Assembly: GCF_001183965.1 (NCBI RefSeq)
Contig: NZ_LFZV01000001.1
Span: 1,346,438 to 1,410,437 of the forward strand
Reading direction: 5' to 3'
DNA from: Bacillus sp. FJAT-27916
GTDB taxonomy: Bacteria > Bacillota > Bacilli > Bacillales > Pradoshiaceae
Length of the DNA: 64,000 nt
In this document: positions 16,774-26,081 of the stretch, piece after piece
How positions within the stretch are numbered: the stretch's first letter is position 1
How the letters are laid out: each line of letters opens with the position of its first letter
The notes under the pieces: model-generated
Told to the model about the DNA's origin: nothing
The model's input: only the letters and a program-made list of their open reading frames with translations
The model's database searches: none
Program-made: the position numbers and the translations under genes

Positions 16774-17325
16774 CTAGTTCTCCACCTCGCTTATAATGGC
16801 TGTGTCATTTATTGGTTAATGGGATTAGATAGAAATCTTCTATCTAAGGTAAGAAGAATATAAAAATATCGACAAAACATTGTGAGAAAATCTAACAATA
16901 AACGACAATCCTCTTCATTCCTCCCGTTTTGATTTAGTGCTTATATCCTATTTTATAGGAAAAAGTTTCCTAAATATTCTGTTTACGATATAATTAACAA
17001 TCATATCTTATAAGTCGTGTCATTTTTCTTTACATAAGCAATGCGACACGTCATCCACATCTAAAAGGAGCTCTATTCCTTTTCTTCCGTTTATCTTTAC
17101 ACAAAATGTTTCTAAGAAGACCGATTCGAAGTTGTCACTTTCGTATTAGGACAGGCTTAAAGGAAACACCCTCTCTATTCAAAGAATCATATAAATCACC
17201 AGCATTCTCGTTATTTTTCAATCCATTAACAAAAAGCAGCATATGTTAGAAGCTTTGTTCGGTACATCCATGCCCGACTTTATTTTGCATTCCTATTTTC
17301 AAAATGAAAAAGAGGAGGTTTTTGC
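16774..17325 (+). promoter_or_regulatory. Long upstream region of the pyrimidine degradation operon
   Basis: A perfect -10-like TATAAT (16989-16994) has a poor -35 (TTTCCT) at 17-base spacing. Overlapping inverted repeats lie there: TCCTAT/ATAGGA (16946-16960) and AGGAAA/TTTCCT (16957-16971), a plausible operator. Transcripts from here would have a leader of about 330 bases, in which I see no terminator or known riboswitch. Confidence 0.4.
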
Positions 17326-18681
17326 ATGAGTAAACCTGAGAAGGCAATTCTCGACAATTTCAAGGAAGTGAATCATGGGCTTTCCCATCAGGAGGCGGCG
17401 GAGGAATCAGCACGCTGCCTGTATTGCTATGATGCTCCCTGTATTCAAGCATGTCCAACTAGCATTAACGTTCCCGCTTTTATTAAGAAAATCTCTACGC
17501 ATAATTTACGAGGAGCTGCAAAGACAATCATGACCGCCAATCCAATGGGAGCGAGCTGTGCCCGTGTATGCCCGACCGAGGAGCTTTGTGAGGGGGCATG
17601 CGTATTGAATCACTCAACCAAGCCAATCATGATTGGAAATCTTCAACGCTATGCGACAGATTGGGCGATGAAGAATGAACAGCTCCTCTTCAAGGCAGGA
17701 CAGCCAAATGGCAAATCTGTGGCCATCATTGGCGGAGGACCAGCCGGTTTGTCGGCTGCGCGTGAGCTTTCCTTGCTTGGCTATCGAGTAGTCGTGTTTG
17801 AGGCAGAGGAGAAGGCGGGCGGCTTAAATACATATGGTATTGTGTCATTCCGGCTACCGCAGGCAGTTTCATATTGGGAGGTTGACCAGGTCCAGGGCCT
17901 TGGTGTGGAGATTCGAACAAACACAAGAGTGGGAGTCGATGTCCAAGCGGAAGAAATCCTGGAGAATTTTGATTACACGCTGCTCGCTGCCGGTATGTCA
18001 AATGTACCGGACCTCGGCATCAACGGAGAGGAGCTTGAAGGCGTCCGTGATGCAATTGAATTTGTGAAGGAGACGAAGCAAGCTCTTGAGCAATGTGATT
18101 TGAGAGGAAAGAAGGCAGTCGTCATCGGTGCCGGCAATACGGCCATTGATGCAGCAACTTGCTCAGTCCGGCTTGGAGCGGATAATGTGAAGATTCTATA
18201 CAGGCGAACAAAGGAAGAGATGACAGCCTATGAGTTTGAATATGAATTTGCCAAGCAGGACGGGGTTGAGTTTAGATGGCTGACAGCTCCGGTCCGTATT
18301 CTCGCCAATGAGGAAGGAAAGGTGAGCGGAGTGGAATGCATCCGTATGGAATTAGGACAGGCGGGACCTGACGGGCGCAGGCGGCCGATTCCTGTGCAAG
18401 GCTCGAACTTCATCATTGAGGCAGATATCGTTATCAAAGCCATCGGCCAATCAAGACATGTCAGTTTAATTGAGCAATTTAATGTAAAGCATGAGGATGG
18501 CGTTTCCATCATTGACCCATTAACTTATCGAACATCAAATGAAAAGGTATCGGCTTGCGGGGATTGTATATTCGGTAAAGGACAGGGAGAGGCCATGGTT
18601 GTATCTGCTGCTCAGCAAGGCAAAGAGGCAGCTTATGCCATTCACAAGCTTTTATCACCGGCTGCGAGTGTGACAGCATAG
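17326..18681 (+). CDS. preT: Dihydropyrimidine dehydrogenase, flavin/NAD(P)H subunit PreT
   Basis: Supplies electrons from NAD(P)H for reduction of uracil or thymine to the 5,6-dihydro form, working with PreA. Two N-terminal [4Fe-4S] cysteine sets (C31, C34, C39, C43 and C78, C82, C88, C92) match the GltD-like first domain of dihydropyrimidine dehydrogenases. An FAD Rossmann motif GGGPAG (136-141) and an NAD(P)H motif GAGNTA (268-273) follow, then the closing ACGDCIFGKGQGEAMVV near the C-terminus. AGAGGAGG precedes the ATG by nine bases. First gene of the operon; 59 bases separate it from preA. Confidence 0.93.
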   Translation: MSKPEKAILDNFKEVNHGLSHQEAAEESARCLYCYDAPCIQACPTSINVPAFIKKISTHNLRGAAKTIMTANPMGASCARVCPTEELCEGACVLNHSTKPIMIGNLQRYATDWAMKNEQLLFKAGQPNGKSVAIIGGGPAGLSAARELSLLGYRVVVFEAEEKAGGLNTYGIVSFRLPQAVSYWEVDQVQGLGVEIRTNTRVGVDVQAEEILENFDYTLLAAGMSNVPDLGINGEELEGVRDAIEFVKETKQALEQCDLRGKKAVVIGAGNTAIDAATCSVRLGADNVKILYRRTKEEMTAYEFEYEFAKQDGVEFRWLTAPVRILANEEGKVSGVECIRMELGQAGPDGRRRPIPVQGSNFIIEADIVIKAIGQSRHVSLIEQFNVKHEDGVSIIDPLTYRTSNEKVSACGDCIFGKGQGEAMVVSAAQQGKEAAYAIHKLLSPAASVTA

Positions 18682-18740
18682 CTGCTTTTCAGGTCATGAG
18701 GGGGACAGGGAAGCAGTAAAACAATAGGGAGGTTTATATA

Positions 18741-20027
18741 ATGGCAGACTTAAAGATTAATTTGGCAGGCATTCAATCACCCAATCCTTTCTGGCTGGCG
18801 TCCGCACCACCGACGAATTCCGGCTACCAGGTTCAGCGGGCCTTTGAAGCGGGGTGGGGAGGAGCCGTCTGGAAGACTCTTGGAGACCCGATTCTCAACG
18901 TTTCCTCCCGCTTTGCCGCTGTCAGCTTCAACGGACAGCGGGTTGCGGGCTTCAACAATATCGAATTGATCACAGATCGTCCTCTTGATGTGAACCTGAA
19001 GGAAATCTATGAAACGAAGAAGCGCTTTCCAGACCATGCTATCATTGCTTCACTCATGGTCGAACCGAAGCAGGAGAAATGGCATGAAATTGTCAAGCGG
19101 GTGGAGGCTGTGGGAGTTGATGGACTGGAATTGAATTTCGGCTGTCCCCACGGCATGGCTGAGAGGGGGATGGGAGCTGCCTCTGGACAGGTCCCTGAGC
19201 TGGTCGAACGCCAGACTTATTGGGTGAAGGAGGTGGCAACGACGCCAGTAATTGTCAAGCTTACACCAAATATCACGGATATCACTGCGACAGCTGAGGC
19301 GGCCGTTCGCGGAGGGGCAGATGCCATCAGCCTGATTAATACAATCAACAGCTTGGCCGGCGTTGACATTGATACGTGGAATACGGTCCCGCATGTTGGA
19401 GGAAAAGGAGCTCATGGCGGCTACTGCGGCCCAGCAGTGAAGCCGATTGCCCTTCATATGGTCGGAGAATGTGCTCGAAATCCCCGTATCAACATCCCAA
19501 TCTCTGGGATAGGCGGAATTTCCAACTGGCAGAATACGGTTGAATTCATACTCATGGGGGCAACCGGTGTGCAGGTATGTACCGCAGCGATGCACCACGG
19601 GTTCCGAATCGTTGAAGACATGATTGAAGGTCTTTCTAATTATCTGGATGACCGGGGCATCGGTTCGGTAATGGAGCTTGTTGGGAAGTCGGTTGAGAAG
19701 TATTCGGACTGGGGCAATCTGGACCTCAATTATAAGATTGTGGCCCGCATCAACCAGGACAACTGTATTCATTGCAATAAATGTCATATTGCCTGTGAGG
19801 ACACGTCGCATCAATGCATTGACTTATTGAAGGATGAGGCAGGCGCAAGCTATGTCAAAGTGAGGGAAGAGGATTGCGTTGGCTGTAATCTCTGCTCGAT
19901 TGTCTGTCCGGTGGATGATGCGATTAATATGATTGAATTGCCGACAGACCTGCCACCGATGACGTGGAATGAACGCCAGGCAGCTGTCAATTTCAGCGCC
20001 ATTCAGCCAGATGTCATTGGAAAGTAA
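18741..20027 (+). CDS. preA: Dihydropyrimidine dehydrogenase, catalytic subunit PreA
   Basis: The FMN-containing TIM-barrel subunit reduces uracil and thymine. The first ~320 residues match dihydroorotate-dehydrogenase-like PreA, with the active-site cysteine in LNFGCPHGM (C135), FMN/substrate contacts around LTPNITDI and LINTINS, and a phosphate-binding GIGGISNW. A C-terminal ferredoxin domain (about 335-405) has two [4Fe-4S] sets, CIHCNKCHIAC and CVGCNLCSIVC. 428 residues is the usual length. It follows preT in the same direction, and GGGAGG precedes the ATG. Confidence 0.94.
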   Translation: MADLKINLAGIQSPNPFWLASAPPTNSGYQVQRAFEAGWGGAVWKTLGDPILNVSSRFAAVSFNGQRVAGFNNIELITDRPLDVNLKEIYETKKRFPDHAIIASLMVEPKQEKWHEIVKRVEAVGVDGLELNFGCPHGMAERGMGAASGQVPELVERQTYWVKEVATTPVIVKLTPNITDITATAEAAVRGGADAISLINTINSLAGVDIDTWNTVPHVGGKGAHGGYCGPAVKPIALHMVGECARNPRINIPISGIGGISNWQNTVEFILMGATGVQVCTAAMHHGFRIVEDMIEGLSNYLDDRGIGSVMELVGKSVEKYSDWGNLDLNYKIVARINQDNCIHCNKCHIACEDTSHQCIDLLKDEAGASYVKVREEDCVGCNLCSIVCPVDDAINMIELPTDLPPMTWNERQAAVNFSAIQPDVIGK

Positions 20028-20068
20028 TCAGCTTGACCAAAAGAGAGAAAACAAATGGAGGGAATCGC

Positions 20069-21487
20069 ATGAAAAAAATCATCAAAAATGGAACGATTGT
20101 AACGGCTTCAGATACGTACAGGGCAGACATCGAAATCAATGATGGGGTCATTACCTCGATTGGAAACGGATTTACGAGCCAGGATGCAGAAGTGATTGAT
20201 GCCGAAGGTTATTATGTTTTTCCTGGCGGTATTGACCCGCATACCCATCTGGATATGCCGTTTGGCGGTACGGTCACAAAGGATGATTATGAAACGGGAA
20301 CAAGGGCGGCCGCTTTCGGTGGGACGACAACCATTATTGATTTCTGTTTGACGAGCAAGGGAGTGCCGCTGAAGGATGCCGTCGAGACGTGGCATAACAA
20401 AGCCAGGGACAAGGCGGTTATCGATTACAGCTTCCATTTGCAAATTGTCGAAATGACAGAAAGTGTTTTAAAAGAGCTCCCGGTTATCTCTAAGGAGGAG
20501 GGCATTACTTCCTTTAAGGTTTTCATGGCATACAAAAATCAATTCCAGGCAGATGATGAGACATTATTCAAGACGTTAGTAACGGCAAAGGAACTAGGAG
20601 CCTTGGTAATGGTTCATGCAGAAAATGGCGATGTTATCGACTATTTGGTCAAAAAGGCGCTTGAGGAAGGGAATACAGAGCCGATTTTTCATGCACTCAC
20701 AAGACCTCCGGAGGCGGAAGGTGAGGCGACAGGAAGAGCGGCAACATTGACAGGTCTTGCTGATTCACAATTATACGTTGTTCATGTGTCCTGTGAGGAT
20801 GCGGCAAAGAGAATTGCCGAGGCTCGTGCGAAAGGAATTGATATATGGGGAGAGACATGTCCGCAGTATTTAGTGCTTGATCAATCCTATTTGGAGAAGC
20901 CTGATTTTGAGGGGGCGAAATATGTCTGGTCGCCGCCGCTTCGGGAGAAATGGAATCAGGAAAGCCTGTGGAACGCACTGAAATCCGGTCAATTGCAAAC
21001 TATCGGCTCTGACCAATGCTCCTTTGATTTTAACGGGCAGAAGGATCTCGGAAAGAGTGACTTCTCGAAGATACCAAATGGGGGTCCGCTGATTGAGGAC
21101 CGGGTGAGCATTCTTTATTCAGAGGGAGTCGAGAAAGGAAGAATCAGCCTTAATCAATTCGTTGACCTCGTTTCAACAAAGGCAGCAAAGCTATTTGGTC
21201 TCTATCCAAAGAAAGGGACTATCGCTGTCGGTGCAGATGCGGACCTTGTCCTCTTCGACCCGAATAAAGAGAGAGTGCTGTCTGCCAAAACCCATCATAT
21301 GGCGGTTGATTATAATCCGTTTGAAGGAATGAAGGTTAAAGGGGAGCCTGTCACGGTGTTATCACGTGGAGACTATATCATTAAGGATAAGGAATTCGTC
21401 GCAGAGCCTGGCCGAGGCCAATACATTAAGCGGGCGAACTATAATGAAGCGCTAGTTCAGAAGGAGGACGCTGTTCCGTCTAATTAA
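20069..21487 (+). CDS. hydA: Dihydropyrimidinase (hydantoinase)
   Basis: Opens the dihydrouracil/dihydrothymine ring to N-carbamoyl-beta-alanine or N-carbamoyl-beta-aminoisobutyrate. The 472-residue amidohydrolase shows metal ligands in GGIDPHTHLDM (HxH), the lysine to be carboxylated in SFKVFMAYK, MVHAENGD, LYVVHVSC and the late aspartate in TIGSDQCSF. The last motif has Gln where many hydantoinases have His (SDHC). The ATG at 20069 has GGAGGG nine bases upstream; an upstream in-frame start at 20033 adds only a hydrophilic, non-homologous tail. Third step gene order in the operon fits pyrimidine catabolism. Confidence 0.93.
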   Translation: MKKIIKNGTIVTASDTYRADIEINDGVITSIGNGFTSQDAEVIDAEGYYVFPGGIDPHTHLDMPFGGTVTKDDYETGTRAAAFGGTTTIIDFCLTSKGVPLKDAVETWHNKARDKAVIDYSFHLQIVEMTESVLKELPVISKEEGITSFKVFMAYKNQFQADDETLFKTLVTAKELGALVMVHAENGDVIDYLVKKALEEGNTEPIFHALTRPPEAEGEATGRAATLTGLADSQLYVVHVSCEDAAKRIAEARAKGIDIWGETCPQYLVLDQSYLEKPDFEGAKYVWSPPLREKWNQESLWNALKSGQLQTIGSDQCSFDFNGQKDLGKSDFSKIPNGGPLIEDRVSILYSEGVEKGRISLNQFVDLVSTKAAKLFGLYPKKGTIAVGADADLVLFDPNKERVLSAKTHHMAVDYNPFEGMKVKGEPVTVLSRGDYIIKDKEFVAEPGRGQYIKRANYNEALVQKEDAVPSN

Positions 21488-21513
21488 AAAATGAATAAAG
21501 GGTGGGTGCCTTA

Positions 21514-22983
21514 ATGGAAAAGAAGCCAAATTATTTAAAGTCTCCAGATTTGCTGCCTATTAGTTATGAGAATCGAAAGATCGGGCCATTTGGCTTTGCG
21601 GTCATATGGGTCGGAATGGCGATTGTGCTTGCTGCGTTTGCCATCGGCGGGGGTGGAATCATTCAGCTTCCGCTTGGGACGGTTATTCTGGCAACTGTTA
21701 TTGGGTCTGTCGCCATTGGGATTTTAATGACAATCATTGGGGATATTGGCGTTGAACATGGACTGTCTTTTCCTGTTTATATGAGAGCACCCTTTGGGAC
21801 CATCGGAACGCATATCCCATCTATTGTCCGGGGGATAACGGCTTCTTGCTGGTTCGGGATTAACACGTATTTTGGCTCAACAGCCATCAATGCTGTGCTG
21901 AACCTTTTGTTTGGCTTTGATAACTGGATTCTTTGCTTTCTGTTATTCACGGTCTTCCAGTTGGTCAATACCGCAATGGGAATCAAATCAATTGAACGGT
22001 TTGCGGATCTTGCTGCCCCAATTATTATCCTTATCTCCTGCTGGATGTATATTACGCTTGCTGATAAGGCGGCTAGTGCCGGCAAGGATATTTGGTCATG
22101 GGTGGAAAGCCCGGCTGCCGGGGGCTCCGCCTTTACGGCCTTCATGATTGTCGTTATGGCCAATATGGGCTTCTGGGCGACTCTCGCTGCTGATATGCCA
22201 TCATTGTCCAGGTTTTTTAAAGCCCCAAGACATGAACGCAGCTGGTTTAAGCGCAATAAGACGCAGCTTCTCGGAAGTATTGTCGTGATGCCAATCTTTA
22301 ATACACTCATGATTGTCATAGGGGCCGTATCTTACATGGCTGTTGGTACGTCAGATCCGATTATTGCCTTGCAGGAATCAGCGGGCGGCATCGTACTTGG
22401 TGTCCTTTTGTTGATGATTGTGCTGGCGCAGTGGTCGACTAATACATCGGCAAATGTTATTCCGGCCGCAACAATCTTCTCTAATGTCGGCGGACCAAAA
22501 GTGCCTTTTTGGGTAGGCGTTATTATTGCCGGTATGATTGGGATTGTGGCACAGCCATGGAGCCTGTTTGAAGTGTTGAACTCTGCCTTGCTCATCATCG
22601 GTGGAATCCTGACCGCCATTGTCGGTATCCTGTTTGCCGATTATTATTTGCTTCGCAAGAGACGTGTCCATGTCACGGACCTCTATGAATTAGAAGGTCA
22701 ATTTAAGTATTGGAAAGGAATCAATTTTGCCGGGTTCATTGCCTGGATTATCGGCGGAGGCATTGCAAACGTGCTTTCGGCCTATTCCTCGCTTGTCGGG
22801 TTTGCCTGCGGGGCCTTCCTTTATTATGTACTCGCTAAATATTGGTGGTTCAAGATGTATCCGCAAGCGGAAATTGAAGATCCGAGTGATGAGAAGTTTC
22901 TTGGAATTACAGCCGGAAGGGATTGGGAAATCAGTGAAGCTGACCCTGATCCGCCCCTAGGGGCAAAAGCAGTTCCGGAGTAA
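21514..22983 (+). CDS. NCS1-family nucleobase/hydantoin permease
   Basis: A 489-residue, twelve-helix transporter. It carries NCS1 signatures: IGGGGIIQLPLGT, FPVYMRAPFGTIGTHIPSIVRG, CWFGINTYFGS and NMGFWATLAADMPSLSRF. Relatives import uracil, allantoin (PucI) or 5-substituted hydantoins with Na+ or H+. Placement between dihydropyrimidinase and the carbamoylase genes points to uracil, thymine or dihydropyrimidines as cargo, which is inference. ATG 21514 was chosen over a GTG 12 bases earlier because of the GGGTGGGTG ribosome site. The C-terminus is acidic and ends DPPLGAKAVPE. Confidence 0.9.
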   Translation: MEKKPNYLKSPDLLPISYENRKIGPFGFAVIWVGMAIVLAAFAIGGGGIIQLPLGTVILATVIGSVAIGILMTIIGDIGVEHGLSFPVYMRAPFGTIGTHIPSIVRGITASCWFGINTYFGSTAINAVLNLLFGFDNWILCFLLFTVFQLVNTAMGIKSIERFADLAAPIIILISCWMYITLADKAASAGKDIWSWVESPAAGGSAFTAFMIVVMANMGFWATLAADMPSLSRFFKAPRHERSWFKRNKTQLLGSIVVMPIFNTLMIVIGAVSYMAVGTSDPIIALQESAGGIVLGVLLLMIVLAQWSTNTSANVIPAATIFSNVGGPKVPFWVGVIIAGMIGIVAQPWSLFEVLNSALLIIGGILTAIVGILFADYYLLRKRRVHVTDLYELEGQFKYWKGINFAGFIAWIIGGGIANVLSAYSSLVGFACGAFLYYVLAKYWWFKMYPQAEIEDPSDEKFLGITAGRDWEISEADPDPPLGAKAVPE

Positions 22984-23003
22984 GCATGATGGGAGGATTA
23001 TAC

Positions 23004-23246
23004 ATGTCAGATTATGCAAAGTATGTAGAGGAACGCAAACGAATTGATTCATTTCTTGCACAGGGCTTCACGATTCAGCGGGTAACGGAAAACCTGGACG
23101 GGGCATATGTGGAATTTACAAAACGAGAAGATGCCGGAGGAGCATATGAAAAGCATATACTCCATATCATCACCCCGGATGCAAGGAAATATTTCTCCGT
23201 CAAGATGATGGAGAATCAAGCGAAAACCAGCACAGTTCAGAATTAA
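23004..23246 (+). CDS. Small unrecognised protein (80 aa) inside the pyrimidine operon
   Basis: Begins MSDYAKYVEERKRIDSFLAQ behind GGGAGG and spans one soluble alpha/beta unit: a helix (residues 3-20), a strand with ITQ-like IQRVTENLDGAYVEF, and HILHIITPDARKY. No signal peptide, cysteines or metal motif. It is 20 bases after the permease and 36 bases before the carbamoylase, so it is surely co-transcribed. I do not recognise the family; its location suggests a regulator, enzyme-stabilising partner or permease modulator. Confidence 0.75.
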   Translation: MSDYAKYVEERKRIDSFLAQGFTIQRVTENLDGAYVEFTKREDAGGAYEKHILHIITPDARKYFSVKMMENQAKTSTVQN

Positions 23247-23282
23247 GTCTTAGTCATTTTCATAAAGGAGCGTGGCGCTAGA

Positions 23283-24515
23283 GTGGAAGGACAAAAACTA
23301 TTAATCAATGGAAAGAGATTAAAAGAGACATTGGAGAAATTCGCGGAATTCGGCAAGACGGAGAACAATGGCGTCACCCGCTTATCTCTGTCAGAGGAGG
23401 ACCGTCTGGCCCGCCATTACTTGCGGAATTGCTGCGAAAAGCTTGGGTTAACGGTTACATATGATGACCTCGGAAATATGTACGCAACCCTTGAAGGGAC
23501 AGAAGGAGGACCGCCAATAGTAATGGGTTCTCATCTGGATTCTGTCAAAAGGGGCGGCCGATTTGATGGAGTGCTTGGTGTGGCGGCGGGGCTTGAGGTT
23601 GTGAGGACCCTTGTAGAAAATGATATAAAACCGCGCTATCCAATCACCATTGTCAATTTCACGAATGAAGAAGGAGCCCGATTCGAGCCGTCTATGATGG
23701 CCTCAGGTATCCTGTCAGGAAAATTTGATAAAGAGATTATGTTTGAAAAGAAGGATGTGAATGGAACGACTTTTGGCGAAGCATTAAAGGCAATTGGCTA
23801 TGACGGGGATGAAAAAGAGCGTTTGAAGGAGGGCAGAGCTTTCCTGGAACTGCATATTGAACAAGGCCCTATCTTGGAGCAGGAATCAATCTCCGTTGGC
23901 ATTGTCGGCTGTGTTGTCGGCATGGTCTGTTATGAATGGACGATTAAGGGAGAGGCTGATCATGCCGGAACAACTCCTATGACCATGCGGAAGGATGCCT
24001 TGTTTACTGCTAATGATATCATCACTGCTATCAGGGAGCAGCTCGGAAATCTCGATGCCGAACTCGTCTATACGATGGGCAGAATGACTGTTCACCCGAA
24101 TATTCATACTGTCATTCCGGATTCCGTTATCTTCTCTTTAGAGGCCAGACATAAAGATCCAGCCGTGATGGCGAAGGTAGAAGACATCATAAGAAATGTA
24201 GGAAAAAGCTTTGACCAGCAAGATTGTCAGGTTGGAATTAAAAAGCTATGGGGCCGGGACACTGTCATGTTTGATGAGCAGTTATGTGGGACGCTTGAAA
24301 AAGCGGCTCAAACTCTCGGAATCTCTTCCAAGCAGATGGTGAGCGGAGCCGGACATGATGCCCAGTTCATCGCCTCTTATATCCCAACGGCCATGGTGTT
24401 CGTACCCAGTGAAAACGGCAAGAGCCATACCGAGGTTGAACGGACATCCTGGGAGGAATGTGAAAACGGGGTAAATGTCCTGCTTGAAGCGGTTATGGAG
24501 CTGCAATCCATTTAA
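23283..24515 (+). CDS. N-carbamoyl-amino-acid hydrolase / beta-ureidopropionase (M20 family)
   Basis: Hydrolyses N-carbamoyl-beta-alanine (from uracil) or N-carbamoyl-beta-aminoisobutyrate to the free beta-amino acid, CO2 and NH3. The binuclear metal site appears as GSHLDSV (His, with metal-bridging Asp in GRFDG), NEEGARF, and ELHIEQGP, with the dimer-domain motif GEADHAGTTPM and the closing GAGHDAQFI and KSHTEVE. 410 residues fits the HyuC/AmaB family. Start is GTG 23283 after AAAGGAG at a rather long 12-base spacing. Stereospecificity and exact substrate cannot be read from sequence. Confidence 0.92.
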   Translation: MEGQKLLINGKRLKETLEKFAEFGKTENNGVTRLSLSEEDRLARHYLRNCCEKLGLTVTYDDLGNMYATLEGTEGGPPIVMGSHLDSVKRGGRFDGVLGVAAGLEVVRTLVENDIKPRYPITIVNFTNEEGARFEPSMMASGILSGKFDKEIMFEKKDVNGTTFGEALKAIGYDGDEKERLKEGRAFLELHIEQGPILEQESISVGIVGCVVGMVCYEWTIKGEADHAGTTPMTMRKDALFTANDIITAIREQLGNLDAELVYTMGRMTVHPNIHTVIPDSVIFSLEARHKDPAVMAKVEDIIRNVGKSFDQQDCQVGIKKLWGRDTVMFDEQLCGTLEKAAQTLGISSKQMVSGAGHDAQFIASYIPTAMVFVPSENGKSHTEVERTSWEECENGVNVLLEAVMELQSI

Positions 24516-24595
24516 TGAACGCAGTGCTGGACAAATAAATGTATGTATAAATCCGGGTAGAAATTTACGGAAAAAGAGAGACTAGGAGGGAGCAC

Positions 24596-26062
24596 ATGTC
24601 AATGATTAAAGAGGAAACACTCGTGTTGAAGAATTATATAAATGGGGAATGGGTCGACCCGAGCGGAGCGAATTCCATTGATGTACCGAATCCAGCAACA
24701 GGTGAAGTTCTGGCAAAGGTGCCAATCTCAACGGCAGAGGATGTCGATAAGGCCGTGGCTGCGGCAAAGGAAGCCTTTAAGGAGTGGCGTTATGTTCCCG
24801 TGCCAAAGCGGGCGAGGATTCTTTATAAATTTCATTATCTATTGACGGAGCACCATGAGGAACTCGCGAGATTGGTTGTTTCTGAGAATGGGAAGGCTTA
24901 CAAGGAAGCATACGGGGAGGTTCAAAGAGGGATTGAGTGTGTTGAGTTTGCCGCTGGTGCGCCAACCTTAATGATGGGAGAAACATTATCCTCAATTGCT
25001 GAAGAGATCGACTCTGAGATGTTCCGTTATCCGCATGGGGTCGTTGGCGGAATCGCGCCTTTCAACTTCCCGATGATGGTTCCGCTCTGGATGTTCCCGC
25101 TCGCTATTGCATGCGGAAATACATTTATCTTAAAGCCGTCTGAACGAACGCCTATGCTTGCGAATCGTCTCGCAGAGCTGTTCACAGAGGCAGGTGCGCC
25201 GAAGGGCGTGCTGAATGTCGTACATGGGGCTCATGATGTTGTAAATGGTCTTCTCGACCATGAGGATGTCAAGGCTATTTCATTCGTCGGGTCGCAGCCG
25301 GTCGCCAAATATGTCTACAGCCGCGCAGCAGCAAATGGTAAACGGGTGCAGGCTTTATCCGGTGCGAAAAACCATCATATTGTCATGCCCGATGCTGATA
25401 TAAAAAAGGCTGCCGGAAATATTATCAGCTCAGCATTCGGAAGCGCTGGCCAGCGCTGTATGGCCTGCAGTGCGGTTGTCGTGGTTGGTGAAGGACAAGA
25501 CTTTGTCAAGGAGCTGAAAAAGCAGGCAGATGAATTGGTCGTTGGAAACGGATTGGAGGAGGATGTCCTCTTAACACCAGTAATCCGGGAATCACAAAAG
25601 GAGAAATTACTCAGCTATATTGATAAAGGTCTGGAAGAGGGCGCTAAATTAATCCGGGATGGCAGGGAAGGGACAGATGAGCTGAAGGAAGGATATTTCA
25701 TGGGACCGACCATCTTTGACCATGTGAAGCCGGAGATGACAATTGCCAAGAAAGAAATGTTCGGACCTGTCCTAAGTCTGCTCAGGGCGGAATCACTTGA
25801 TGAAGGACTGGAGTTCATTCGGAAATCACGTTATGGGAATGGAGCAACTATTTATACGAAGGATGCCAGGGCTGTCAGGCAATTCCGGGAAGAGGCAGAT
25901 GCAGGCATGCTTGGCATTAATGTCGGTGTTCCGGCGACAATGGCCTTTTTCCCTTTCTCCGGCTGGAAGGATTCTTTTTATGGAGATCTCCATGTAAATG
26001 GGAAGGACGGCGTCAATTTCTATACACGCAAGAAAATGATCACTTCACGGTTTGACTATTAA
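24596..26062 (+). CDS. mmsA: CoA-acylating (methyl)malonate-semialdehyde dehydrogenase
   Basis: Oxidises malonate or methylmalonate semialdehyde with CoA and NAD+ to acetyl-CoA or propionyl-CoA and CO2. The 488-residue aldehyde dehydrogenase has [20 protein letters not shown], the MmsA/IolA signature, NAD-binding [17 protein letters not shown] and the nucleophile C288 in AGQRCMACS. MmsA enzymes typically have no general-base glutamate; [14 protein letters not shown] replaces the usual ELGGK motif. ATG follows AGGAGGGAG. Its place between the carbamoylase and transaminase makes it the last step of uracil or thymine breakdown here. Confidence 0.93.
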   Translation: MSMIKEETLVLKNYINGEWVDPSGANSIDVPNPATGEVLAKVPISTAEDVDKAVAAAKEAFKEWRYVPVPKRARILYKFHYLLTEHHEELARLVVSENGKAYKEAYGEVQRGIECVEFAAGAPTLMMGETLSSIAEEIDSEMFRYPHGVVGGIAPFNFPMMVPLWMFPLAIACGNTFILKPSERTPMLANRLAELFTEAGAPKGVLNVVHGAHDVVNGLLDHEDVKAISFVGSQPVAKYVYSRAAANGKRVQALSGAKNHHIVMPDADIKKAAGNIISSAFGSAGQRCMACSAVVVVGEGQDFVKELKKQADELVVGNGLEEDVLLTPVIRESQKEKLLSYIDKGLEEGAKLIRDGREGTDELKEGYFMGPTIFDHVKPEMTIAKKEMFGPVLSLLRAESLDEGLEFIRKSRYGNGATIYTKDARAVRQFREEADAGMLGINVGVPATMAFFPFSGWKDSFYGDLHVNGKDGVNFYTRKKMITSRFDY

Positions 26063-26081
26063 GCGGACAGGGGGATGAATC

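Noticed and set aside
17240..17300. Sigma-54 promoter before preT
   Set aside because: I looked for the GG-N10-GC core with the expected flanks and found no acceptable match.
19050..19814. Long leftward frame inside preA (254 codons)
   Set aside because: It lies entirely within preA on the other strand; preA's cysteine and FMN motifs identify the true frame.
21777..22319. Leftward 180-codon frame inside the NCS1 permease gene
   Set aside because: Shadow of a GC-rich hydrophobic coding region; no ribosome site.
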